21,926 nucleotides of DNA from Chara braunii (GCA_003427395.1 BFEA01000056.1:19161-41086), one strand, 5' to 3'; shown: positions 1 through 9,810, counted from the first letter of the stretch. Translations and numbers: made by a program. Notes: generated from the sequence alone by a model not told the origin.

Positions 1-41
1 GGGGGGGAGGAAGATCGAGAGTCGGGGAGGGGAGGTTGCGC
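1..41. other. Left flank, purine-rich
   Basis: G/A-rich sequence (GGGGGGGAGGAAG and similar) outside the element. It is too short to identify the host context. Confidence 0.6.
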
Positions 42-764
42 TATCGGGCGCATCGGTCCGACATCGCACGCGGCAGCGCGGGACCCTCTCGGCCGCGTCA
101 CGCAGGAGTTGGACCAACCTCATCACGGACACACAAATGGAGCTTCCTTAGGCCTCTCCGGCCGAGTGCGCTAGCCATATCTCTCGCGAGCCCCTACGAT
201 AGGATAGGGCCTACGCGAGGCACAACTTACCTCCACCTTACGGAGTTGTCACCTCCCTTCGGTGGGCGTATCCCCGCCGAGCTACCAGTCCACAGTACGA
301 AAGCTAATCAGTTGCAATCGCAGAGGTGGACCAGCCGAGGGCGTTTCTCATTCGTTGTAGCATAGGGGGTACGGGCGGTAATACGCCTATCGGGCCCGCA
401 CGCGAACCGACATCTGGGGGGGTTGAAGTCCCAAGCGCGGCTCGTCGTCGGTCAACTAGGACGCATCCCACGCACCACGCGCACTCCACTTTACGAACAC
501 AAAAATAAAACACACACACANGCACATACAACACAACANAAACAACNCGACAACGCTCCTNNTCCCTCGGTANCCAACCCATAACTTTCCGATGNGGAAA
601 TCGGATAGGCGNCNNGCGNGAGACTTAAGNNTAAAACCGCGCGGANGCAGGGCTAACTCATATCGCCTCGCAATGCAAACGTACGCAAGCAGTCGCAATG
701 ATGGCNTACTATGTAGTACCCATACTCACGCGGTCCTCGTTAATCTCGAGGGTCGCATTNGACA

Positions 765-793
765 CTCAAGTGTCGGCTGACACGCGCCTTGAG
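765..793. other. Hairpin CTCAAG...CTTGAG in LTR (3' copy)
   Basis: Outer arms CTCAAG/CTTGAG enclose GTGTC-GGCT-GACAC. In the other LTR the inner part is a perfect palindrome. It lies in the presumed R-U5 part of the LTR. Confidence 0.5.
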
Positions 794-1133
794 GGTTAAT
801 CTCTCGACGCTGGACAACCGCCATGCGCGGTTGAAGACCACACACCCTCTTCTGCACTCTGTGCACAGTGGGTGGTACACAGGTCCATACATGTGGTGGC
901 AGTCGTCTCTTGCGGCCCTGGGGATGAGTCCTACCCTAAGCCTGGGCGGAAGTCAAGGGGTTTGACTTTGACGGCTGCCACGGACTATAACGTCCAACTA
1001 TAAAAACTCCAAAAAGCAAAGGATAACAAGGGGGTCTTTCTTTTCACTCGAGCCCAAATTTTGTTAACCCTTGCGCATGATCACTGTAAACCGCGCGCAT
1101 ACCCGAAACACTTACAAATATATACATAAGGCT

Positions 1134-1143
1134 TATTTATATA
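1134..1143 (-). promoter_or_regulatory. Candidate TATA box (3' LTR copy)
   Basis: The minus strand reads CCTATATAAATAAG, a good match to the plant TATA consensus. If used, transcription would start near 1110-1100, giving a U3 of about 6.2 kb and an R-U5 of about 1.1 kb. The surrounding DNA is AT-rich and holds other TATA-like words, so this is only a candidate. Confidence 0.35.
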
Positions 1144-1780
1144 GGACGATCACTTCTCACAGTCACGGTGAGGCTCCTCTTAGCCATATATGTATGTCGT
1201 CTCAGGCAGTCACATCCAAAGCCCGAACCACAAACGCACCTGCGATCACATCAAGGATTCAACCAGAAGTCCACGCGCTACACAGGGTCAACTTCAACCA
1301 TTCCTTGCACTCATACCCCTCGCTTTAGCCATGCAAGCCTCACTCGTGCAACTCTTAAATAAATACTCAGTACTTTTGTTGGATGGCCATTCAATAAAGT
1401 CCGNGTNAAAACACAACAAAACAGTTCAATCACAAGGCTGAAGCNTTTAGGTTGAGTGGCAGGAGTGAATCGGAGTTGNATCGTAAACCGNCGAATCGGC
1501 AACCGACCTATTATCAATGATAACAGAAGATGATCCTCGTAGGATCAAGCTNAAGCTAGACCAAATCCTGAATTAAACGGTCAAGAGGACCTGTAACACA
1601 CGACAGGTCAATCCCCAAGCTAAAATCATAAGCGTATGGAGAATACAACTCCATAACACATTCCCATCCAAGATCCTTCTAATTCACTAAGCCTAAATCT
1701 ACCTCTAAGCAGTGCCCAAAGCAAAGGTAGACCCTGGCATAATCTCCCCCATACAGAGTGNATCACNAGAATCGCCNCCT

Positions 1781-2130
1781 GTCAAAATTTAATNTATCTC
1801 CTCTAAACTAGGAAAATTTCNGCAACGCTTCCCCGTAGGAAATGTGNCTTTTCATAATTTATATCAGTCCGAATACGAGACCAAAAATAGTCTTTGAATT
1901 TCCAAAGTCCAAATTTGTCTAACTCCCTGAATTAGCAAAAATTTGGGCAGCACTCCCTTTAGATTAGGTGACTTTCCAAATTTTTACTAAGTCATATATA
2001 AACTTTAGACAAGTTGAACTTTGACAAGTCAAAATTTAACTAACTTTTTGGAGTTGCAGAAATTTCGGCAGCGCTTCCCNTAGGGAAAATANCTTACCAA
2101 AATTTATACAGANCCAAGTATAATAAAAGA
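1781..2130. repeat. Three diverged ~120-bp tandem units (3' LTR)
   Basis: Units begin near 1781, 1906 and 2028. Each has, in order, a GTC(A/C)AAATTT element, a stretch with AACT and a GAATTAG/GAGTTG-like word, AAATTTCGGCAGCGCTTCCC or a variant, and then a run ending in AAATTTATA or similar. The GCAGC-CTTCCC word is the most conserved part. The sequence is AT-rich and non-coding. Confidence 0.7.
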
Positions 2131-2401
2131 TCCCAGAAAATNCGAGAATTGATCTAAGTAAAAAAACTTAGCTCAGAAAATGCAGGAATTGAACTAACTC
2201 CTATCGCTCTAGCACGTGGTGAGCAACTACAGCAACTACCTGTCAAACTGAAACTCACACCAAGTAGTAGCCTCACTCAGTCCCATGCAGGCCAACACAC
2301 AAAAGTGAGTACTCTCACCATCCCCAAGCCAACTTGGCAGTCAATAGTTCGTAATCTCTCGATGCTGTATTCCCTTATACCCAGCTTACATAGGGCATAA
2401 A

Positions 2402-3223
2402 GCCAAGCCGTCCAATCTTATGGAACCTGCCTGACTCAGCCATTGAGTATACACGAACAGGTTGCACAACTACTTCTCTCTTCCTTTTGAGCATATGACT
2501 AAGCCGTTCATCTTAGAACAAGGCTCAACTGCCCCGAACTATTTAATATCCAATTCATATATACCTCTCTGAGCTTGGTGTTCAAAAGTTGGGCATAGGA
2601 CTGAGCCGTTCATCTTAGAACATGGTCCAGCCTGCCCAGGGTTACCTTCAATTATACTCTCAGTTATACTCTCTTCATTTCATAATAAGCTATAGTCAGG
2701 TCATCCAATCTTATGGAACCCATGCCTGACTAGCCTGTTCATAAATAAGATAGTGTAAAATATAGTCAAAATTTAACCTCTTGGGTTCCAACATGTGCGA
2801 GGCCTTGGGCCAGACCGTCCAATCTTATGGAACATATCTGGTCCTCTGCAAGGTTCGTTTCTCTCTGATCCACTGTGTGCAGCATGAGTCAAAGGCCGTC
2901 CAATCTTATGGGCGTGCCCTGCCCTCAGCAAGAATTACTCCCTCAGAATGAAACAGGAAGGGGCTGAGCCGTCCAATCTTATGGACTTGCTCAGACCTCC
3001 TCGATAAAAAACAAAAGAAGCAGAACAAACCCCAATCAAACATGGCAACCAAACCTTCCAATCTTATGGTACAGATTTGGCCCGTGAAAAGTCAACCACA
3101 GTCAAACCCTCACAATTCAGAGCAATCAGACCGTCCAATCTTATGGAACTGGTCTGATTCTTTATGGAATTTAAAAATAAACACAGCGGTCAGACCGTCC
3201 AATCCTATGGAACTGGTCTGACC
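2402..3223 (-). repeat. Array of ten hairpin units with a conserved core (3' LTR)
   Basis: Ten units occur at intervals of 64-114 bp, with 14-base cores starting at 2411, 2506, 2608, 2704, 2818, 2899, 2972, 3057, 3134 and 3198. The usual core on the plus strand is TCCA-ATCTTA-TGGA. Units 2 and 3 have GTTC-ATCTTA-GAAC, so the loop is kept while the inner stem is replaced by another complementary pair. Outer arms vary between units but match within a unit: TAGTCAGG/CCTGACTA (unit 4), GGGCCAGA/TCTGGTCC with one wobble (5), CTGAGC/GCTCAG (7), CCAAA/TTTGG (8), ATCAGACC/GGTCTGAT (9), GGTCAGACC/GGTCTGACC (10). Units 1, 2, 3 and 6 pair weakly outside the core. Unit 10 has a C in the loop (ATCCTA). 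The pattern suggests that a folded or palindromic shape is conserved. Confidence 0.85.
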
Positions 3224-3239
3224 CCATAGGACCCATTCA

Positions 3240-4680
3240 CGCTCAAGCAAAACCACCTTTCACCCACCCTTCCCTCAGATGCAACCCCTTGTGTTCACAA
3301 TCTGCATTCAGGCAATCAACAAAACTGAAATTGAGATTGCACACGCATTCCTTTACTTAGTCTGACTTATGTCCTGAAAGTCAAACTGAAGTCAAAGTAG
3401 GGATACATGCAACACACTCAGCCAGCTATAGAAAGATGTACAGGTAGGGGTTATATCAAGGTATATTGAGAGAAAGCAAACTGTTACCTTCCAATTCCCT
3501 GCCTCCAGAACTCCTCCTGATTTCCGGCAGAGCTCCCACAATCGGTGGGGCGAACCTCCCACAGAGGCCATGGCGCAGACTACGGGTTGCAATCCCGCCT
3601 GCCGCCTTCCCCTCAGAACCACAAACTAGACTTAGAATAAGAAGGGCAAAGATAAAAGGTATTAGACTCTCAGATCCAAGGAGGGTGTTTTCCGACTCGC
3701 AGGAGAGGGCCTTGATATCTTCATTCGGCTGAGGGCCCCGCAATGGCGGCCAACGTACGCACCGTAGGCCGGCTGAAGTCAAACTGTTGACCATTGACTC
3801 CCGGATGGTCCCCTCAATCGTAGTGGTAACCCCTCTTGCATAGGCTAATCACACCTACAGATCACACCGTCTTCCGCCTCCAATCGAACCGTCGTCGCAC
3901 ACCCTAAAGGAGGTACGAGCAACTGAGCGGCATGGCGTGCACAGAAGCCGCACATAGACAACCATAGCACCGTAACAATACGCGGCACGGACCACGGCGA
4001 AACACCACACCTGTGACCAGTAGTGCTCAACGCACCCGATATCTGTGCCGCCGCAACTCAACAACCTCAAACTTCGAAGCAGGCGGAATTAACTATTGAC
4101 TGTCGCACCGGCTGCAGTAGAAGAGCGGTAGTCCAACTGGCACACCAACCACTCGACGGCCCCCTTCTGTTGCAGCCTGACCACTCCTTTACTCCCCGTT
4201 GACGCTCCCTTTATGTTTTCTTCGGCATCGGCACGACGCAGCGACATACCCCAATACACATCGTACCCTTCTACTGGATCTAGCCACTAGCCAAAGTACT
4301 GCGCGCACAACCTTCGTGCAACACGGCTCAGCAGCAGCTCTGCGGTTACAGGGTCTCTTCCCTCTGCATTCTTGCTCCTACCATGTATCAGTCAATCCGA
4401 TACTTGACTAAACTCGACAACGGCTCCCCGATAGTGCCTAAGATCAGTAACAGCGGTAGTATCAACAAATTTAGTTAGTAAGCTTGCCTATCATGGTGCA
4501 AACAGACCCTTTTTCCTCCGGTTCCGACCTCAGCTCTAGTCAGCAGCAACCCGGGTAGTCCAACGGAAAAACACCAATGGCAGTTCAACCCAGCCTTCCG
4601 CACGTGACTCCACCCTCCGGCTCGTTCCGCGTCACCATCTCGCCAAGCAAGTCGTCCCTCTTCTGGGGTGTAGAAGGCAT
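3240..4680 (-). other. GC-richer non-coding LTR body, first block (3' LTR)
   Basis: After the hairpin array the LTR changes from AT-rich to GC-richer sequence. Frames of 60-112 codons exist on both strands but overlap each other, show no domain and have no common codon pattern. From about 3315 to 4634 I see no difference from the matching part of the other LTR (17808-19127). No gene is supported. Confidence 0.6.
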
Positions 4681-4979
4681 ATGATGCCCCTGCCCCCGGC
4701 GCCTCGTAACTCTCATCGACTTCAGCTAAGTAAGTACTTCCCTGCTCCTTTCCCTCTTGCGCCTGCCGAGTTCACCCCCGCTCGTCACCTAATCTGCCAG
4801 ATACGAGGATGGATCTCCCGCCAAGGTACGGGAGGATACATTTTGTTTCCGCCTGCAGTCTACCCCGCCATACACCACGCAGCCCCCACAATCTACACTC
4901 CCAAAACTAGCCCCCCACTGATAAAACTAACACCACCATCATACTCGCGCTACGCAAAACCCCCCACTTCGACACTTGG

Positions 4980-5009
4980 CTCACCCGATTTCATCCCGGA
5001 TCGGGTGGG
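4980..5009. other. Hairpin, first copy of a covarying pair (3' LTR)
   Basis: Arms CACCCGAT/ATCGGGTG (8 bp, extendable with a wobble) enclose a 10-nt loop TTCATCCCGG. It is repeated 423 bp downstream with a changed but still paired stem. The copy in the other LTR is at 19473-19502. Confidence 0.6.
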
Positions 5010-5402
5010 AATTCGATCCTTCTTCCCCCACCATCACTCCTCCCGCCATAGCCCAGCGCAACCCTTTTTCTTTCTTTCTCCTATTCTACTAACTTTAGTC
5101 TGAAACTAACTCCACCGCTGCACTTGCCCTACTTCCAAACCCCAACTTCGGCTCTTCCCCCGCCGAAATCCATTCCGAAACGCTTAAGTTATGCGTTCCC
5201 CATCTTCCTTCTCTTACTCCATAGCCTTCGTCGAATGCACCTGGCGCAAAGTGCATCCAGGTTCATTCATCTTTCTCCCTTTCTTCCCGGCCTTGGCTTC
5301 ACGCAGCACTTCCCCCACTAGTCTTCTTCTACACTGACCCTTTTACTAATCTGATACCTCCAATGGCCTCGCCCCCTCTCAAGCCCCCAACTTACATTTC
5401 TA

Positions 5403-5432
5403 CTCACTCGATTTCATAGGGAATCGAGCGAG
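5403..5432. other. Hairpin, second copy of a covarying pair (3' LTR)
   Basis: Arms CTCACTCGAT/ATCGAGCGAG (9 of 10 paired) enclose a 10-nt loop TTCATAGGGA. The flanks also match around the first copy (CTCCCGCCATA at 5039 and 5465), showing an old duplication of about 0.42 kb. The copy in the other LTR is at 19896-19925. Confidence 0.6.
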
Positions 5433-6617
5433 CTAACCCCCTTTCTCTCTTTTCCACTACTCGCTCCCGCCATAACCCGCGTGCACCGTTCTCTCCACTA
5501 ACTCCTTCTTTACTACGCCTTCACAAAATTTGACCCCTCAATCGGGCTCGCCCGGGTTGAAACATTCGGTTTCGGCTCTCAGCCGGCCGACATCCGTAAA
5601 GGATTTGGGGCGCTAAGCACTTTCCGCCCTGTCACCTTCCCTCCCCCGTCGCAGCCATCTCCGACCTTTAGTCCGGGTGCACCTGGCCCGGAAGCCCCGT
5701 CAGTTTCACTCGGCCCGCCTTCACCACCGTGTCGGCCCCCCTTCCTCTTAGACTACCGCTCGCAGCATCCGGTCACAGCGGCCCTTCAGCGCTTAGCGCA
5801 CTCCGCCCTGGCCACCGTGCCAGAGCTCTCAGTTATGTCCCAACTACTAGGCGGTTCGATTCGTCTTGTCCGCCCCCCCCCTTACCTACGCCGGCTCAGT
5901 CCGCATCCGGCCCTGATTCCCGTCCCGATTCATCCGCCTCTCCGCCTTTCCCCCTCTCTGCTGCCTCCGCCAGTTCCCGACACCCTCCGTTTGGCAATCG
6001 AAGACTACCTTAGCACTATACTGCACCCCTCCTGTTGCCCGTGACTAGCTGTATTCACTCCGCCTTGCCTTCACTGCGCTATCCTGCTACTGCTAACGCC
6101 GCGTCGCCCCGCCAGCCTCTCTGCCCCTTCAGCCCGTCAATAGGCAAACCTTAGCCCGGCTCCTCATTGCAAGCAGCGGGGCCGAGGGCACGGACCTGCT
6201 ATGCACCCAGGTGCGGGCTTGGGTGAGACGGCCTCGGCGTTGACCCCTTTGCGGTGGTAGCAAATATTCAAATGAGAACTTTGGAGCCCGCAACGGAGGG
6301 AAGTCCAGCGGGCATGCTCACACTCAAACCTCCCAGACACAAATCGTGGGCTGCGGCCGACGTACCCACAAAAGGGGCCCCGCCACTCGGTTTTCTCCCG
6401 CCTCGTAGGCTAATCACCCATCGGCTCGCATGCACGTTGAACTCCTTAGCCCATATTCCAAGATGGGTGGGATAGAGGAATTTTGCCAGCATCCCAAACA
6501 TGCCGGAACCCGATCGATCCGTCAAAAGAGGCGCGAGCCCAAGTCCTTGACTGGTGCTCCCGCCGACGCCCCTTAAAAGTCGGTGTCGTGCCCAGGTCAA
6601 TCGGCACGTCGGAGCAT

Positions 6618-6663
6618 AGCAGAAATTAATTAAAAATACGAGCAGAAATTAATTAAAAATACG
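6618..6663. repeat. 23-bp exact tandem repeat, two units (3' LTR)
   Basis: Two identical 23-bp units beginning AGCAGAAATTAATTAAAAA lie side by side at 6618-6640 and 6641-6663. They form an AT-rich island in GC-rich surroundings, near the upstream end of U3 in element sense. Confidence 0.95.
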
Positions 6664-7336
6664 ACGTTAAAAAGAATTTTCCTAGAAAACGCCACCGCCG
6701 ACCGGACGCCGCCGACGGCAAAACCGAGGGGGATAGCCCCGCCAGGCCCTCAACCCCCTGGTCCATTCGTGCCACTCTGATCCCCGCGTCGTCGCTCGCT
6801 CGACCTCGATCCCTGAACCTCCCTAGTAACAGTTCGCTGTCGTAGCCTATAGGTCTATGCCCAAGCCTGAGACCAGCATCCGCGGAGTGCCATATGAGGC
6901 GGTGCGGCGCTGCGCTCAGGGCCAAGGAATTTGGCCTAAGCCTCATCTCTGCCTACAACCGTGCGCGCGGCCGCCCAGCACCTCCCCGCGTACCAAGACC
7001 TACCGCAGTCACACTGTCGTCGTCGACGCCGTCGTCCTCACACGCGCGCTCGCCTCGGTCAGACGCAGCAATCAACAGAAAAATATCCCTAGTTCCTGCT
7101 TAATAAAAAATAAACAAATATCAACAATACCATTGAACAAAAGGACCGATGCCCGCGCCAGCTTTACGATCAACAACAGAAAAGAAATCACGCGCGCCCT
7201 AACCTGCGCGCCCACGCACTCTCTATCATAGTCAACCGTCCAGTCAGCGTAAGTCACAGACACAACCGCACCTAGCGCGGTATACTTGAACTTTAAATCA
7301 AAACTATTTCTCTGTCACTTGCAAGAACCAGGGCGG

Positions 7337-7354
7337 ATACCCTTGTAAGGGTAT
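7337..7354. other. Palindrome next to LTR tip (3' LTR)
   Basis: ATACCCTT-GT-AAGGGTAT is an 8-bp perfect inverted repeat with a 2-nt centre, ending 11 bases from the LTR terminus. It is conserved in both LTRs although neighbouring bases differ. Confidence 0.7.
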
Positions 7355-8683
7355 TCGCGCCGACAGCTTACCGGACCATATTAAGCGACGTCCCTGTCGC
7401 TTCGCCAAATCAGAAGCTATAAATTAATCCGCACTCCAAATGCTGACGGGAAAGGAACCAATCCGATTGGCCAACAGACTCAGGTTAGAGGCCTCCAACA
7501 ATCCATGTCCACACAACTATATGCTGTCAGGGTCTTAACCTGGGTCTCCGTTCGTCCTGACGATAGGACGCCGGTGTATTACGCGTCGATACTACAGCAT
7601 AAGTTCCAAAGGCCACCTCAAACCATCCTCTCCCCTTTGTCTTAGACAAACGTTGGCTTTTCGTTGAGTGTCCCGGCTATACTCTATCTCGTAAGCAGAG
7701 TCATACTCAGGGACGCGGGCCTTGAATGAGACCTTAGAAGGCACTCTCGCCTTCCTCCTGAAAATCCTCACAATAAAACATACACGTATAAGTATATTTA
7801 ATCTCCTCCCAGCTCTTTCTGCAGTCTAGTACAGAAACGTCAGGTCTCCATCCTGGCCCATCATAGTCTGGTTGATCGAGCCAAATCTACGGCCTACCGC
7901 ATTCTTATTTTAACGGCAGTTCCTTCGTTGGTTACGCAACGATAGGTCTTCTCCTGATAAGCATTCCATCAGGACTACCCAAAGTCTCGACTCACATCCA
8001 CCGCCATCCCACCGGAGTAATTTCCCTGGGGCGTGCATAACCCCTTAAACTCTTACCCCGTTGGTAGACGTGGGCCCGCATTCAGGTTGTGCTGGCTTGC
8101 AGTCATCCAATAGGGGTTGCGCCCTAGAGGTGCTAACCTTTACCGTTTAGCTTGGTATTCCTCAATTTGCCTTGGGATTAGCACAAGTGTCTGAACGGTG
8201 GGTCGCAAAATAGACCACAGGCCCATTGCGGGACTACGCAGGGGTCTGTCTCACTTTAAAGGCGTTTACCAGCTCCCTATGGGACGAAATAAAAAGCATG
8301 GCCCCTTTTCACAATCACAAACAAATTCACTGTCAGGCTCATATACAAGGCCGTGGCCCGCTGACTTGATCAGAGACAGCAGACCACACATCCCACGAGT
8401 ATGCACTAACTTGCGACCTTCCCAGTTCCACCAATGGTCCAGTCCGTAATTCTGGTTCCTTCCGTCAGACTTTATCACTCAAACTTTGCTTACCATGCCC
8501 TTAAATCTATGAACCACCTTTCACACGAAGGAGATCTCTCTCCATAGGTCTCCCAACCATCCCTCTCTTTCTAGGATGAGCTATCACACGACCCTTTTTT
8601 TAAATACCTCCCCTTCTAGAGATGAGTCTTCCGATAAACAACACTACCACCTTCCTCAAACTGAAGGGGTCTCAACCATAAAA

Positions 8684-8791
8684 CAACTCAAAATGAGAGG
8701 CTTACTTATGGGCCCTCTCCACAACTCGACCACGAACCAACTCAACTGAGGGGCCTGCTTATGGGCCCTTTTCGCAACTTAATCACAAAAC
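8684..8791. repeat. Imperfect 54-bp tandem duplication
   Basis: The two units start CAACTCAAAATGAG (8684) and CAACTCAACTGAG (8738) and share CTTATGGGCCCT in the middle and a CACAA/CGCAA plus CAC-AA-C ending. They are clearly related but diverged, so this is an old local duplication in the non-coding 3' part. Confidence 0.75.
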
Positions 8792-8883
8792 ATCCGGCAT
8801 GGTAAGTACTCGAGTCTTAATGACTCGCAAAATCTCTCAGATTTTTACATTTTCACAATGACAGACTGCACTCTCTCTCCTTA

Positions 8884-8925
8884 TACTCGGCCCTGTCCTG
8901 CCTGTAGGCAGGCCGCACGAGTATA
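8884..8925. other. Two-tier inverted repeat
   Basis: Outer arms TATACTCG and CGAGTATA (8 bp) enclose inner arms CCTGCC and GGCAGG (6 bp) with a 4-nt loop TGTA. The combined pairing is longer than most chance hairpins in the region. It could be an RNA hairpin downstream of gag; no function can be assigned. Confidence 0.5.
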
Positions 8926-9810
8926 GCGAAGAGTAGACGGTTCACATCCATTTATTCTCATGAAATTCACACAATCCAATACACATGAGATGTATCTCGC
9001 ACATCTCTCACACAAAGCCATCATACATCAGGGTAAACCACACATGTGAGAGTGATTGTGATTATCATATACAAAAGATAGTCTCAAATAAAGCCTCAAC
9101 TCAATATATACACAAGGGTATAACACCCCAACTCAAGCGCGAGCCAAATGTTCTCGAGTTACATATATATACACTCGGAGTTGAACAATCTCGACTCAAA
9201 TCGTCACTGGGATCACTCAAAGACAATGCGTCCCCCCCCCCTGATCAGAGCCTCGCTAAAACAGTTTTGACCAGGGCATAGCCATACCTCTCAATCCGAG
9301 GGACCCAAGTAATCCAGGACATATCCAGATATCCAAAGAAAAGTAAGGCTAGAAGTCATTCACACACAAATCTTACAACTACCTTCCTAGGCTAGACAGC
9401 CTATCTCCCACATGCTGAGGCTTTTTCCCAAGTCTCTTCTACCTCTCACACCTACACAACCATTCAGGTCTAGACACGACGTAGGCCCCCTATCATTTTC
9501 TCTCAATCAGTAGGCATAATAAAACAGACCCTTACTTCGTAACAATACTGTCAGGGTCACTCCATGCTCCATCTACTTGAGACCCTCCAATAACATGATG
9601 TGAGGCATACCTAACATACCCCATATATACTGTTATTTTATTGGGGTTCCTCCTACCTACAACTCGAGCGAAGAGTAGACGGAAATCCCTTCCCTCTGTA
9701 CGTTGTGCCTATCTACAACAGCTATATGATTGGGATTTTCTCGCTCGTATTTACAGTCTGCTTAAATTTTCAGGCCCTTCTCACACAAATCCTTCTCCTT
9801 ACGACTACTT

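Larger units (their letters stand above)
4680..6050 (-). other. Strand-asymmetric LTR block, purine-rich in sense
   Basis: The plus strand is strongly pyrimidine-rich (many CCCC, CTTTCTTT and TCTTCC runs), so the element-sense strand is GA-rich. A 140-codon plus-strand frame at 4681-5103 is antisense to the element and made of Pro/Ser/Leu low-complexity sequence, as expected from C/T-rich DNA. The block includes the duplicated hairpin described separately. The matching block in the other LTR is 19173-20543. Confidence 0.6.
42..7365 (-). repeat. 3' LTR (7324 bp, downstream in element sense)
   Basis: This is the left-hand copy of the long direct repeat. It differs from its partner by a G-to-A change at its outer terminus (TATCGG instead of TGTCGG), by lacking the 68-bp duplication, and by scattered substitutions. 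The substitutions are very uneven: many in the outer few hundred bases at each end, almost none between about 3315 and 6118. Single Ns are concentrated at 522-2151. Short ORFs on both strands have no recognisable domains and lie in low-complexity or GC-rich sequence, so I treat the whole repeat as non-coding. Confidence 0.9.
7366..9810 (-). other. Non-coding internal 3' region; pol absent
   Basis: In element sense this is where protease, reverse transcriptase, RNase H and integrase would follow gag. Over 2.4 kb no minus-strand frame longer than about 70 codons exists, and I find no retropepsin D-T/S-G, reverse transcriptase Y-x-D-D or zinc-binding HHCC pattern in the short frames. It contains a 54-bp imperfect tandem duplication (8684-8791), a 15-bp repeated word (8926 and 9668) and several small inverted repeats. 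The sense sequence next to the LTR (7366-7400) is not a purine run, so the expected polypurine tract is missing. Highly diverged pol remains cannot be excluded by eye. Confidence 0.6.

Noticed and set aside
2402-3223. CRISPR-like array
   Set aside because: The repeats are short and imperfect with irregular spacing, the spacers are mutually related to their own repeat through pairing, no cas genes exist, and the setting is a eukaryotic LTR.
3456-3794. Minus-strand frame of 112 codons in the LTR, present in both copies
   Set aside because: No motif, overlapped by other frames of equal quality on both strands, and identity between LTRs is uninformative.
4681-5103. Plus-strand frame of 140 codons in the LTR
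   Set aside because: Low-complexity Pro/Ser/His sequence from C/T-rich DNA; its start is not kept in the other LTR.
6268-6600. Minus-strand frame of 110 codons in the LTR, present in both copies
   Set aside because: Sense orientation and kept in both LTRs, but the LTRs are nearly identical there, so this shows nothing; no recognisable domain.
7366-7385. Primer site for a plus-strand element
   Set aside because: The bases after the left repeat do not match the 3' end of any tRNA I know, whereas the minus-strand site is an 18-base exact match.
7383-7974. Several 6-7 bp hairpins (7383-7402, 7737-7754, 7925-7942, 7952-7974)
   Set aside because: Hairpins with 6-bp arms and short loops are expected about once every few hundred bases by chance, and these share no core, unlike the LTR array.
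8266-8478. Minus-strand 70-codon frame downstream of gag as a possible pol remnant
   Set aside because: Its translation has no protease, reverse transcriptase or integrase motif, and the surrounding frames are closed.
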